Shown here one piece after another: positions 25,279 to 34,232 of a stretch of DNA of 64,000 bases. Made by a program: the position numbers and the translations under genes. The notes below the pieces were generated by a model. It searched no databases, was not told the origin of the DNA, and saw nothing but the letters and a program-made list of their open reading frames with translations. Source of the DNA: an uncultured Bacteroidales bacterium (lineage in GTDB: Bacteria > Bacteroidota > Bacteroidia > Bacteroidales > FEN-979). How positions within the stretch are numbered: the stretch's first letter is position 1; the number at the start of each line of letters is the position of its first letter. The DNA lies in assembly GCA_903845055.1 (NCBI GenBank), contig CAIMWF010000152.1:1-64000 (forward strand), written 5' to 3'.

Positions 25279-25361
25279 ACGGGTTCAATTTAGTTACAGT
25301 TATAACATGCCCCTGGCGACCAATGACTGCAAGCTGCAGTGCCCGGCCGGATAAGACGGCA

Positions 25362-25369
25362 CAAAAATA
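25362..25369 (-). promoter_or_regulatory. possible -7 box (TATTTTTG) for the lipoprotein gene
   Basis: TATTTTTG on the minus strand fits TAnnTTTG. It predicts a start near 25355 and a leader of about 77 nt. The upstream sequence is AT-rich and lacks a -33 TTG. Confidence 0.3.
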
Positions 25370-25412
25370 AAAGATATTTGGAATAAATCTAAATAAAAAT
25401 GAATTCGGGAGA

Positions 25413-25958
25413 CTACCCGGCAGCCACGACTGAATAGATCAGTTCATCCAGAACTTGCCCGTTCTTGCAGATCGATTGATGAAGCCTCGCCTCCAGGTGC
25501 ATGCCGGCCTTTTCAAGGACACGCTGCGAAGCCCTGTTTGTTGCAAAGGTGGAGGCGAAAATACGGCAGATGTCGTAGGTTGAAAATACATACCGGATCA
25601 CCTGTTTTACCGCTTCGGTCATGATCCCCCTGCCCTGGTATTCTTCGGCAAGCCAGTAACCGATTTCCGCGTTTTTCCGGTGAACATCCGCCTGGGGATA
25701 GAACCCGATACAGCCGCAGGCGACTTCCTCCACAACGATTGCAAACACCCTGCCGGGCAACTGGCTTACCGCATGGGGCTGGCTGCCGTCGGAATTGCCG
25801 GCATGGACGAAAACGATGCCATCTTCGGGGGTATAGGGATGGGGAAAGGCGTCGGCCAGGTTGTCGGCGATCCTTTTGTTGTTGGCAAACCTGACAAGGT
25901 TGTCCAGGTCGTCCATGGTCCAGGGCCTCAGCGTGAAGGCAGGCGGTGGCGTTTTCAT
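25413..25958 (-). CDS. GNAT-family N-acetyltransferase (RimJ/RimL-like)
   Basis: A 181-residue acetyltransferase. It begins 'FTLRPWTMDDLDNLVRFANN' and contains 'CGCIGFYPQADVHRKNAEIG' and 'YWLAEEYQGRGIMTEAV', the acetyl-CoA binding loop of RimJ/RimL-type GNATs. 'FASTFATNRASQRVLEKAGM' is near the C-terminus. It would acetylate an amino group of a protein or small molecule with acetyl-CoA; the substrate is not predictable. ATG at 25958 is chosen over a longer frame because the family begins at this point. It lies 16 nt downstream of the TfoX-like gene. Confidence 0.85.
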   Translation of the reverse strand: MKTPPPAFTLRPWTMDDLDNLVRFANNKRIADNLADAFPHPYTPEDGIVFVHAGNSDGSQPHAVSQLPGRVFAIVVEEVACGCIGFYPQADVHRKNAEIGYWLAEEYQGRGIMTEAVKQVIRYVFSTYDICRIFASTFATNRASQRVLEKAGMHLEARLHQSICKNGQVLDELIYSVVAAG

Positions 25959-25974
25959 AGGTTGGTGATTGGTT

Positions 25975-26322
25975 TTACCTGGTTTGTTTCCTGCTCGATT
26001 TTGCCCTGGGATTGTAATCCAGCGCAAGCCGGATGAAATAGTCGAGGTCCTGGTCGCGGTCGATCCCCTCGGGATCAATGAAGATAAAACCCTTCATCGG
26101 CCGGTGGGTGAAATCCATTTCGTGGCATCCTTTCCTGCTGAAGGCCTCACAGGTCCTTTCAGGGTCGATGCGGGCCATCATCATCTCGCGGACAACCCCC
26201 ACGCACATCTTGTCGTTCACCAGGAAACAAATACCTCCCATCATCTTTTTATCCTCGAACGCGATGTTCAGTTCCCTGAACTTTTGCCGGATCCGTTCGG
26301 TCAGAAATTCGTCGTATGCCAT
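25975..26322 (-). CDS. TfoX N-terminal domain family protein
   Basis: A 115-residue protein consisting of a TfoX/Sxy N-terminal-type domain. It contains 'EDKKMMGGICFLVNDKMCVG', 'RPMKGFIFIDPEGIDRDQDL' and a basic tail (AKSSRKQTR). In gammaproteobacteria, Sxy/TfoX regulates competence together with CRP, but stand-alone N-domain proteins in Bacteroidota have no shown role. It is likely cotranscribed with the GNAT gene. Its start is divergent from the oxidoreductase at 26405. Confidence 0.8.
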   Translation of the reverse strand: MAYDEFLTERIRQKFRELNIAFEDKKMMGGICFLVNDKMCVGVVREMMMARIDPERTCEAFSRKGCHEMDFTHRPMKGFIFIDPEGIDRDQDLDYFIRLALDYNPRAKSSRKQTR

Positions 26323-26357
26323 CTTTTTTGATTTAAGGAATCCAAAATTACAAATTG

Positions 26358-26387
26358 TTGGTATCCGGCTTGTTTTTTATAACTTCG
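26358..26387 (+). promoter_or_regulatory. promoter of the Gfo/Idh/MocA oxidoreductase gene
   Basis: TTG at 26358-26360, 19 nt of spacer, then TAACTTCG at 26380-26387, one mismatch from TAnnTTTG. The predicted leader is about 11 nt. It supports the ATG at 26405 over a longer upstream frame. Confidence 0.4.
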
Positions 26388-26404
26388 TGTCAAAATTATA
26401 TTCC

Positions 26405-27817
26405 ATGAACCGAATGTTTACTCGCCGGGAGGCCATCAGGACGATCGGACTGACCATCGGCGCCGCCGCCATAGGGATCAAAGGTTTCTCACAGACCGGG
26501 GAGAACGTGGTCGAATACGACCTGAATTACAACGAGGTTTACCAACCCATCGACAACCCGCTGAACCGCCCCATCACGGCCATCACCTGCGGGGCAGGGA
26601 ACAGGGGCAATGTTTACGGCGATTATGCCGCAACATTCCCGGGGCAGATAAAAATCGTCGGGGTGGCCGAACCGATCGCCCTGAGGAACGAACGATATTC
26701 GAAGTTGCACAAGATCGACGATGCTAACCGTTTCAAGACCTGGGAAGATGTTTTCAAACGGCCGAAATTCGCCGATGCGATCATCATCACGATGCCTGAT
26801 TACCTCCATTACGAGCCCTGCATGAAGGCGATGGAGATGGGATATGATGTGCTGCTCGAAAAACCGATGGCACAAACGGCGCAGCAATGCCGCGACATCC
26901 TGGCCATGACCCGCAAAACCGGCCGCATCGTGGCGGTTTGCCATGTGTTGAGGTACTCTCCCTACTTCATCCGGATGAAACAGCTCATCGAAGAGGGTGC
27001 CATCGGGGAACTTGTCAGTTTCCAGCACATGGAACCGATTTTTCACATCCATATGTCGCATTCATACGTGCGCGGCAACTGGCACGATTCGAAGGCGACC
27101 ACCCCCATCATCCTGGCCAAGAGCTGCCACGACCTCGACATCCTGCGCTGGATGATCGGGCGGAATTGCAAAAACATCGTGGCCATGGGCGACCTCAAGT
27201 GGTTCAGGAAGGAGAACGCCCCTGCGGGCTCCACCGACCGGTGCATGAATGGTTGCGCCGTTGAATCGACCTGCCCCTATTCGGCCATGAAGATCTACTA
27301 TCGTGAACGGGGGTGGCTCTATGTGTTCGACCTCCCCGATGACAAGACAAAGGAGGGCGAAGCCGTTCTCGAATACCTGCGTACCACAAATTACGGCCGT
27401 TGTGTATACAAAATGGAAAATGACCAGCCCGACCATTACATCACTTCTATCATGTTCGACAAGAATATTACAGCAAGCTTCTCGATGGAGGCCTTCACCT
27501 CGTACAGCGGTCGCCGAACACGGGTGATGGGATCAATGGGCGACATGGTGGGCGATATGGAGGAACTTACCATTACCGACTTCCGCACCGGGAAAAGCGT
27601 GAAACTGGTACCGAAACCCGATGATGCCGAATACTTCAAGAACAGCGGTCACGGGGGTGGAGACTGGCTTTTGATGCGCGATTTCGTGATGGCCATTGCC
27701 AACCAGGATCCCAAACGGCTCACCTCGACCATCGACCAGTCGATTGAAAGCCACCTGATGGGTTTTGCCGCCGAGGAAAGCCGGAAAACCAACCAGGTGG
27801 TCGCAGTCACCATGTAG
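26405..27817 (+). CDS. Gfo/Idh/MocA family oxidoreductase, Tat-exported
   Basis: A 470-residue NAD(P)-dependent oxidoreductase. It begins with a twin-arginine signal (MFTRREAIRTIGLTIGAAAI), implying folded export with cofactor. The nucleotide-binding segment includes 'ITAITCGAGNRGNVYGDYA', and 'LLEKPMAQTAQQC' is the EKP motif of the family. An inserted Cys-rich loop (DRCMNGCAVESTCPYSAMKI) is typical of a Bacteroidota subgroup. Substrates are usually sugars or glycosides; the glycosidase-like GH109 group shares this fold. Nothing nearby identifies the substrate. Confidence 0.88.
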   Translation: MNRMFTRREAIRTIGLTIGAAAIGIKGFSQTGENVVEYDLNYNEVYQPIDNPLNRPITAITCGAGNRGNVYGDYAATFPGQIKIVGVAEPIALRNERYSKLHKIDDANRFKTWEDVFKRPKFADAIIITMPDYLHYEPCMKAMEMGYDVLLEKPMAQTAQQCRDILAMTRKTGRIVAVCHVLRYSPYFIRMKQLIEEGAIGELVSFQHMEPIFHIHMSHSYVRGNWHDSKATTPIILAKSCHDLDILRWMIGRNCKNIVAMGDLKWFRKENAPAGSTDRCMNGCAVESTCPYSAMKIYYRERGWLYVFDLPDDKTKEGEAVLEYLRTTNYGRCVYKMENDQPDHYITSIMFDKNITASFSMEAFTSYSGRRTRVMGSMGDMVGDMEELTITDFRTGKSVKLVPKPDDAEYFKNSGHGGGDWLLMRDFVMAIANQDPKRLTSTIDQSIESHLMGFAAEESRKTNQVVAVTM

Positions 27818-27871
27818 AACCAGGGCATATGCCCGTGAAAATGATTCATTATTGTTAAACCTTATTTGATT

Positions 27872-28705
27872 ATGAACTGGAGAAAAATCTTTTTAGTCGT
27901 TTTTATCATTGTGGTGCTGATTGCCGGATCGGCCTCCATTATCTTTTACCCCATGTACCGGTTCATGTTCCAGGAAACGAGCCGTGATTATGATAAAGGG
28001 CTGACGATCATCCAGGGAGGCGGCGGAAACAGCGGGTTGCTGGTAACCGACAGCGCCGTGGTGGTGATTGATACGAAACTCAGCGGGGGAGCTGCAAAAC
28101 TCTACAAACTCGCGATGGAGAAAGCCGGGGCGAAGAAGGTCATCGTGATCAACACCCATTACCACGGCGATCACGTGAACGGGAACCAGTTTTATAAAGG
28201 CAGCGACATATACATCGGCGATTATGACCGTAAATTCCTGCTTGCAGACATGGGTGCTGAAAAAATGCCAAACCATTTCGTCAGGGACAGCGTGATCCTC
28301 CATCTCGGGAATGAAACCGTGTGCATGTACAACCTTGGCCAGGGGCATACCATGAACGACATGGTGGTGCTGCTTAAAGGCAGGGGCGTCCTTTTCACCG
28401 GCGACCTGATCTTCAACAAGGTCAACCCTTTCCTGAAGAAGGAGAGCAATGCGAACGTCGACAAATGGATCGGCGACCTCGACCGCATGCTGTCGATTCC
28501 CGGTATCGCGACGGTGGTCCCGGGTCACGGTGAGCCTGGCGACCGTAATATGATCACAGCAATGAGGGACTATTTCATAGACATGAAAACGGCTGCCGCC
28601 GACCCTTCGAAGGAAAAGGCGATGAAGGAAAAATACAAAGACTGGCTCAGGCTTCCCATGATGACCTCCCCTGAGGCGACGATCGGTTATATCAGGAAGC
28701 CCTGA
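27872..28705 (+). CDS. membrane-anchored MBL-fold metallohydrolase
   Basis: A 277-residue metallo-beta-lactamase-fold protein with one N-terminal membrane helix (about 5-28), so the enzyme domain probably faces the periplasm. Metal-binding motifs are 'INTHYHGDHVNG' (HxHxDH), 'LGQGHTMNDMVV', 'LFTGDLIFNK' and 'VVPGHGEPGD'. Members hydrolyse diverse substrates, so the activity cannot be named; resemblance to subclass B3-like lactamases or lactonases is only general. I use the ATG at 27872; an upstream TTG would add two residues. The 3' end overlaps the convergent symporter gene by 19 bp. Confidence 0.85.
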   Translation: MNWRKIFLVVFIIVVLIAGSASIIFYPMYRFMFQETSRDYDKGLTIIQGGGGNSGLLVTDSAVVVIDTKLSGGAAKLYKLAMEKAGAKKVIVINTHYHGDHVNGNQFYKGSDIYIGDYDRKFLLADMGAEKMPNHFVRDSVILHLGNETVCMYNLGQGHTMNDMVVLLKGRGVLFTGDLIFNKVNPFLKKESNANVDKWIGDLDRMLSIPGIATVVPGHGEPGDRNMITAMRDYFIDMKTAAADPSKEKAMKEKYKDWLRLPMMTSPEATIGYIRKP

Positions 28706-30072
28706 TCCACCGGCTTGTCCGGGTCGAATTCCCCCTCCCATTTTGCGATGACGGCCGTTGCCAGGCAATTACCGATCACATTGATGGCCGTGCGCGCCAT
28801 GTCCATCAGTTCATCAATCCCAAGGATAATAAAGACAGGCCAGGCGGGAAGTCCGAAGCTGGCAGCTGTTCCCAGCAGGATCACCAGCGAAGCGCGGGGT
28901 ACGCCCGCCACCCCTTTGCTGGTGAGCATCAGGGTGAGCATCATCACGATCTGGGTGTCGAACGAAAGGCGGATCCCGGCCATGTTGGCCACGAAGATGG
29001 AGGCCATGGCCAGGTACAGGGTGGTGCCGTCGAGGTTGAAACTATAGCCAGTGGGGATGACAAAGGCAACGATTTTCCGGGGAACGCCGAATACTTCCAT
29101 GTTCTCCATGGCCCTTGGCAATGCCGATTCGCTGCTGGTGGTGGCAAAGGCGATGGTGGCGGGTTCGGCAACCGCCCGCGCGAATTTCATAACCGGTATC
29201 TTCAGCAGGAGAATGATGGGCAGGAAAACTGCAAGGATGAAGGCCAGCAGGGCGACGTAGAGGGTCGCCAGCAACTGGAAGAGGTTGAGCAGCACCGACA
29301 GCCCCATGTGCCCCACGCTATAGGCGATCGCCGAGAAGACCGCAAAGGGTGCGAAGAGCATGATGATGTTGGTAAATTTGAACATCACCGCGGTGAGCGA
29401 CCCGGTGAAACGCAGCATAGGTGATCGGAATTCCTCTTTTACCATGGCCACGGCGATGCCGAATAGGATGCTGAAGACCACGATCTGGAGCACATTGCCG
29501 TCGGCGATCGATTTTGCAATGTTCTCGGGGAATATGTGGAGGATCACCTCGTGCCAGGTCTGGGGCTGCACCTGTGGAAGGGTCCCCTTAACCATGTCGG
29601 GCGGTATGGTCACTCCCAGCCCTGCGCCGCTGATGTTGATGGCGGCCAGCCCGATGAAGAGGGCGATCGTGGAGACCACCTCGAAATAGACCAGAGATTT
29701 CCATCCCATGCGCCCGACCTGCCGCAGGTTGGCATGGCCGGCGATGCCCGTCACCAGTGTGCCGAAGAGCAGGGGCGCGATAATGGTCTTAACCATCCGG
29801 ATGAAGACCTGGCTGACGACATTGAGCTCTTTTGCGACCGATGGGAGATCGTAGCCGAATTCCACCCCGGCCAGCATGGCCAGGAAGATCCATGTGGTCA
29901 GTTTTCTACGCCGAAGGGCAACCACGAACCCGCAGGCCATCGGCAGCCAGCGCAGGACCATAAGCAGCCATGCCGGGATAGGAACGGGGAGGTAATGGTT
30001 GGCCACCTGGGCAGCGACGGCCACGGAAAAGACGACAAAAAAACCGAGAATGACGTACCTGTTTCTAAACAT
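28687..30072 (-). CDS. dicarboxylate/amino acid:cation symporter (DAACS family)
   Basis: A 461-residue polytopic transporter of the GltP/DctA type. The re-entrant and binding segments are visible: 'IAFATTSSESALPRAMENME', 'VAFVIPTGYSFNLDGTTLYL' and 'GVAGVPRASLVILLGTAASF', with the C-terminal 'IDELMDMARTAINVIGNCLA'. It imports glutamate, aspartate or C4-dicarboxylates with protons or sodium. Length is normal for the family, with an N-terminal helix added. The upstream -7-like box TATCTTTA at 30093-30100 is one base from consensus. Confidence 0.93.
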   Translation of the reverse strand: MFRNRYVILGFFVVFSVAVAAQVANHYLPVPIPAWLLMVLRWLPMACGFVVALRRRKLTTWIFLAMLAGVEFGYDLPSVAKELNVVSQVFIRMVKTIIAPLLFGTLVTGIAGHANLRQVGRMGWKSLVYFEVVSTIALFIGLAAINISGAGLGVTIPPDMVKGTLPQVQPQTWHEVILHIFPENIAKSIADGNVLQIVVFSILFGIAVAMVKEEFRSPMLRFTGSLTAVMFKFTNIIMLFAPFAVFSAIAYSVGHMGLSVLLNLFQLLATLYVALLAFILAVFLPIILLLKIPVMKFARAVAEPATIAFATTSSESALPRAMENMEVFGVPRKIVAFVIPTGYSFNLDGTTLYLAMASIFVANMAGIRLSFDTQIVMMLTLMLTSKGVAGVPRASLVILLGTAASFGLPAWPVFIILGIDELMDMARTAINVIGNCLATAVIAKWEGEFDPDKPVDQGFLI

Positions 30073-30242
30073 CGGGATCGCATCTGAGCGGGTAAAGATA
30101 AAAAATTGTGGTCCATGCCCGGTGGATAAGGAGTAATATAATAATATGTAAAATATATATACATGAAAAAGAATAAAATATTTCCAAAAATCATGATTTT
30201 CATAAAAAAATAAAAAAATTATACAATTTAATTAAAAAATTA

Positions 30243-30273
30243 TTGACAAACGAAAATCTGTCGTTTATATTTG
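30243..30273 (+). promoter_or_regulatory. consensus promoter of the seven-gene envelope operon
   Basis: TTG at 30243-30245, exactly 20 nt of spacer, then TATATTTG at 30266-30273, one of the best matches to the Bacteroidota -33/-7 consensus in this window. The promoter sits at the end of a very AT-rich stretch. Transcription would begin near 30280, about 410 nt before the first start codon. Confidence 0.65.
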
Positions 30274-30279
30274 TAACAT

Positions 30280-30693
30280 CATTACGCGTAATACCCGCTT
30301 CATCCCGCATCCTGGCTGGAACTATTACCTAATGATCTTGAAAACGTATCATTGATCCTGTTGACCCCTGAACCTCATCATGCTTGCTCAAGTTGATCAT
30401 CGTTGCTATTTTTTTCCAGTACCGTACTTCATTTCATTTTTTCGTAAGCAAACACCGGTAGAAACAATCGATATTAACCTGTTGTCCCTGCGTTCATTGA
30501 AATCCTGGTAAAAGAGATCCGGGAACCGGGCGCTTTTGTCCCGTCTCCTAACCCGGCAAACAGGAATGATCCTGGTTACTGCATATCGTACGGTCTCCCT
30601 TCCGCCCGCACCGTTCCCGGACGCGCTGATCTTACCAGGCACTCAATAGGCCAAAGTTCTGCAATGGTATTTGCCGGGCTGGAGCGACATAAT
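30280..30693 (+). other. long untranslated leader of the envelope operon
   Basis: About 410 nt lie between the predicted transcription start and the first gene. I find no convincing ORF on either strand and no riboswitch class I can recognise. The segment is of normal GC content, with several short inverted repeats (for example around 30505-30545) and a GGAG at 30681, 9 nt before the ATG at 30694. It could hold a regulatory RNA structure or an undetected small ORF. Confidence 0.4.
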
Positions 30694-32883
30694 ATGGTAC
30701 AGCTTATGAAAATAACCCTTACCCTTTTTTTCCTGTTTTTCATTTTCGGTTTATCCGCCCAGGTAGCCATCAACTCCGATGGTTCGGCTCCTTCAGGGTC
30801 CGCCATGCTCGATGTGAAATCGACCACGCGGGGAATCCTGCCACCCAGGATGAGCACCGCGCAGATGAACGCAATTGCTGCCCCTCCCGACGGGCTGATC
30901 GTATACAATACCGGGGTGAGCGCCCTCTACTGGTACAACGGATCAGCTGGGACATGGCAACGGTTCAACGACATGAACTTCACGGAAACCGATCCCGTGT
31001 TCCTGCTCCATCCGGCACATGGCATTACAACGGGCAACATAAGCAACTGGAATACTGCCTTCGGGTGGGGGAACCACGCCCTTGCCGGTTACCTCCAGGC
31101 AAATTTATTGCAGGGGGCCCTTTTTATTGGGAATTCTTTCAATATGGCCACGGGGGTGCAGATGACAGGCGATGCGACCATCAACACCGCCGGGTTGCTT
31201 ACGCTGTCGAATACAACCATTGTTCCTGGTACCTACGGGGCCTCTGGCAACAACATCCCGAATCTCACATTCGATGCAAAGGGCAGGGCCACCACTGCCG
31301 CCAACCGGTCGCTCACCCCGGCCGATATCAACGCCCTTAACCTGGGTGGCGGAACCATGACCGGGAACCTCAGCATGGGGATTACCAACCGCATCACCGA
31401 CCTTGCCGACCCGCTTTACGGGATGGATGCCGTAAATATGCAGTTCCTGCAGGACTTTGCCGTATCGGCCGGGAACATCACAGGTACCCTGCCCGTTACC
31501 AATGGGGGGACCGGGCAGGCCAGCCTTGCTGCCGGCAAGGTGATGGTAGGCAATGGCATCTCTCCGGTCCTTACACCGGCCAATTTGCACTGGGACAATG
31601 CAAATTCGCGACTTGGCATTGTGAATCCGCTGCCCCTTTATACCCTCGATGTCATCGGTGATGTGGGTTGGACCGGGACCCTCCAGAGCGGGTATGTCCC
31701 CTGGACCAGGCTTTCAGGGATCCCTTATGCATCCGTGTATTCATCAGGGATTGTTCAATTGTCCAACAGTTATTCCGGGCCCAGTTCATCGCTGGCCGTA
31801 ACCGAATATGCGTTGTCGGCCGGATTGGCGACCCGGGCGTCCTCGGCCCACACCCACCCGGCATCCGACATTGTATCGGGTGTGCTTCCGGTGGTTCGCG
31901 GCGGCACAAATACAGGCAGCCTCGGGTCGGCCGGGAAAGTGGCCTATTCCGACGGTTCGGGCTACGCGTTCACAGGTGCAGGGAATGCCGGCAACGCATT
32001 GGTATCGGGAGGAACGGGTGCACCTGCCTGGTTTACCCCTTCGGCGGGCTCCCTCATATTCTCGGCTGCAGGAGGGTCCCTTTCACAGGATAATGCGGCC
32101 CTTTTCTGGGATTTGTCAAATGACCGGCTCGGGATTCTTACATCTGCACCTTCCGCCACGCTGAGCGTCGGGGCATCGAGCCAGTTCCAGGTGGCTTCAA
32201 ACGGTGCCGCCACAGCGAATGTTGGCAATACCGGGGCGGCCATCACAGGCAGCAATACCAATGCTTCGGGGACCGGGGTGGTAGGCATCGGAAACAATCT
32301 CGGGGCATGGACTCCGCCGGCAAGCAGCGGGGGAAGCTTTAACGGTGTGCAATACGGTGTGATCGGCAATGCGACAGGGACCTCCCAGACCACCTACTAC
32401 GGGGGCTACTTTACGGGCGGCAGCCAGGGCTGGGCAAAAATCGGGGGGTACAACGGTGCAACCGCCATCAAGGTAACCGGTGGGGGATCGGCCGGGACGA
32501 TTGTTGAAAACCAGGAGGGGGAACAGGTCATGATGTTCTGCCCCGAAGCGCCTGAGATCGTTTTTACCGATTACGGAACGGGGAAATTGTCAGGTGGGCG
32601 ATGCCACATCCCGCTCGACCCTGTGTTTTCAAAAAACATCTCCGTGAATTTGAAAAACCCCTTAAAAGTCTTCATCCAGATGGAGGGTGATTGCAACGGA
32701 GTATACGTGACCAATAAATCAGCAGCCGGGTTTGATGTTGTCGAATTATTGAAAGGGACATCGGAGGCCGCCTTTTCATGGTCGGTCGTTTCAACACGCA
32801 AGGACACGCGCGCCATGGACGGGTCCGTTGTTTCAAAACATGAAGGAGTCCGTTTCCTCCAATATGCCGGGGATCGTAAATAA
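30694..32883 (+). CDS. exported tail-fibre-like repeat protein
   Basis: A 729-residue exported protein with a signal peptide (MKITLTLFFLFFIFGLSAQ). The N-terminal segment 'SAMLDVKSTTRGILPPRMS' is typical of Bacteroidota surface proteins that resemble phage tail fibres. Fibre-like repeats follow: 'TGTLPVTNGGTGQASLAAGK' (about 31478-31540) and 'VSGVLPVVRGGTNTGSLGSA' (about 31876-31935), with Gly/Ser/Asn-rich spacers. The C-terminal 110 residues are different and probably globular. No S74 chaperone or T9SS sorting domain is visible. It is first in the operon. ATG 30694 has a GGAG 9 nt upstream; 30706 is the alternative. A surface fibre or adhesin role is inferred. Confidence 0.7.
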   Translation: MVQLMKITLTLFFLFFIFGLSAQVAINSDGSAPSGSAMLDVKSTTRGILPPRMSTAQMNAIAAPPDGLIVYNTGVSALYWYNGSAGTWQRFNDMNFTETDPVFLLHPAHGITTGNISNWNTAFGWGNHALAGYLQANLLQGALFIGNSFNMATGVQMTGDATINTAGLLTLSNTTIVPGTYGASGNNIPNLTFDAKGRATTAANRSLTPADINALNLGGGTMTGNLSMGITNRITDLADPLYGMDAVNMQFLQDFAVSAGNITGTLPVTNGGTGQASLAAGKVMVGNGISPVLTPANLHWDNANSRLGIVNPLPLYTLDVIGDVGWTGTLQSGYVPWTRLSGIPYASVYSSGIVQLSNSYSGPSSSLAVTEYALSAGLATRASSAHTHPASDIVSGVLPVVRGGTNTGSLGSAGKVAYSDGSGYAFTGAGNAGNALVSGGTGAPAWFTPSAGSLIFSAAGGSLSQDNAALFWDLSNDRLGILTSAPSATLSVGASSQFQVASNGAATANVGNTGAAITGSNTNASGTGVVGIGNNLGAWTPPASSGGSFNGVQYGVIGNATGTSQTTYYGGYFTGGSQGWAKIGGYNGATAIKVTGGGSAGTIVENQEGEQVMMFCPEAPEIVFTDYGTGKLSGGRCHIPLDPVFSKNISVNLKNPLKVFIQMEGDCNGVYVTNKSAAGFDVVELLKGTSEAAFSWSVVSTRKDTRAMDGSVVSKHEGVRFLQYAGDRK

Positions 32884-32912
32884 CCGTTTATCCAGTTCCA
32901 TAAAAATAATAA

Positions 32913-34229
32913 ATGAAGGCGATCATTACCATACTATCCCTGGTTTGCTGTTGGTTCCCGGGGCCGGCGACGGCTCAAACCTGCGGTGTCATTACCTGCC
33001 GGAACAGGATTGTCTGCAGGGATACTGCCAGTTTTCCCCTGCAACAGTGTGAGCCCCCCGGGGGGAAATATTCCTGCGAAACTTCTCCCCCGGCGGTCGA
33101 CCAGAACTGGTTCCTTCCCGGGTTCGCGAAACCGGGGCCAAACCTCGTCAGGTATATTTTCAACCATGATACATGCTTTTTTAGCATCGTTGTTGTTTCA
33201 GCAGATACCGCCGGCGCAATTGCAGGCCCGAACCGGATCTGCAAGGGGGAGACGGGAAGGTTCACAATCAAATCGCTTCCCAATGATACCGCTTATGAAT
33301 GGAGTTTCCCGAATGCCTGTTTTTTCAAAGTCACTCCCGACACTGCCGCAGGGGTTCTCTTTCCTCCGGGTTCAACCTCCGGTTATCTCACGGTCAGGGG
33401 GATCAATGCCTGCGGCAAAGGAACCGCCTCAAGCCTGTATGTTTCGGTTGAAGATCTGCCGGATGCGCGGATCGTGCGCCGGGAGGATACGGTAGCGGTT
33501 GCCGACACGGTTTGCATGAACGCTGAGGTAACCTACCTGCTGTCGGGCAACACCTCCTCCGACTCCATCCATTGGACCGCGCACCTGGGCAAGGTCACCG
33601 GGAATGCCGGAGAACCCGTGGCAACGGTCCGCTGGGGTAACCTGCCCGGCATCGATTCATTGTCAGCCTGGCTCCGGAACCCTTCCGGGTGCACCCGGTC
33701 TGTTTTCAGAAGGGTCGTTATCAGGGATCAACACGCCCCATCGCCCTCAACAATATGGCAATTCGGCTGCAACATGCTGGTTTGTAGTGATTCTCTGGCC
33801 GGGTGTTATCAATGGTTCAGGAATGGACTGCCTTTCGGGGGTGTGGTTGCCCCGTCGGGACGCTATATCCTGGATACCCTTAACCGGTCAACTTATACCG
33901 TGCTGACCTGTTCCGACCAGACCGCATGTTCCTGCTGCAATCTTTCCGCGTCGTACCAGCCGCTGAAGACAGGATGCGACGACGGAGAAACGTGCATGCA
34001 GGTTTCACCGAATCCGGCAAACGGGATTATCGTTGTCACGGTAACGGGCAAACCCGACCCTGAAGGTCGTATCCTGGTCTTCAACCGGTTGGGTTCACTG
34101 GTCCGAAAGGAGCGAATCCCCCTGGGGAGCCTGACAGTAGACCTGTCAGCCCTGCCGCCGGGGATCTGTTTCATTGAATTCATGGGAATAAACGGCACCC
34201 GGCTCACCTCCAGGATCGTAAAGTTGTAA
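32913..34229 (+). CDS. Cys-rich exported protein with T9SS sorting domain
   Basis: A 438-residue protein with signal peptide, several PKD/Ig-like beta domains and a C-terminal type A sorting domain. That domain starts at 'MQVSPNPANGIIVVTV' and ends '...FIEFMGINGTRLTSRIVKL'. It should be exported by the type IX secretion system and attached to or released from the surface. Cysteines are unusually frequent for the family, for example 'CGVITCRNRIVCRD' near the N-terminus and 'TCSDQTACSCC' near 325-335, suggesting disulfide-stabilised folds. It begins 29 nt after the previous gene and ends 3 nt before the next. Confidence 0.8.
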   Translation: MKAIITILSLVCCWFPGPATAQTCGVITCRNRIVCRDTASFPLQQCEPPGGKYSCETSPPAVDQNWFLPGFAKPGPNLVRYIFNHDTCFFSIVVVSADTAGAIAGPNRICKGETGRFTIKSLPNDTAYEWSFPNACFFKVTPDTAAGVLFPPGSTSGYLTVRGINACGKGTASSLYVSVEDLPDARIVRREDTVAVADTVCMNAEVTYLLSGNTSSDSIHWTAHLGKVTGNAGEPVATVRWGNLPGIDSLSAWLRNPSGCTRSVFRRVVIRDQHAPSPSTIWQFGCNMLVCSDSLAGCYQWFRNGLPFGGVVAPSGRYILDTLNRSTYTVLTCSDQTACSCCNLSASYQPLKTGCDDGETCMQVSPNPANGIIVVTVTGKPDPEGRILVFNRLGSLVRKERIPLGSLTVDLSALPPGICFIEFMGINGTRLTSRIVKL

Positions 34230-34232
34230 AGC

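Noticed and set aside
27893-28768. 291-codon open frame antisense to the MBL-fold gene
   Set aside because: The plus-strand frame has the full metal-binding motif set; the antisense frame matches nothing recognisable.
30406-30642. 78-codon minus-strand frame in the long leader of the envelope operon
   Set aside because: No recognisable start context, domain or composition expected of a gene; it lies within the predicted leader of a plus-strand operon.
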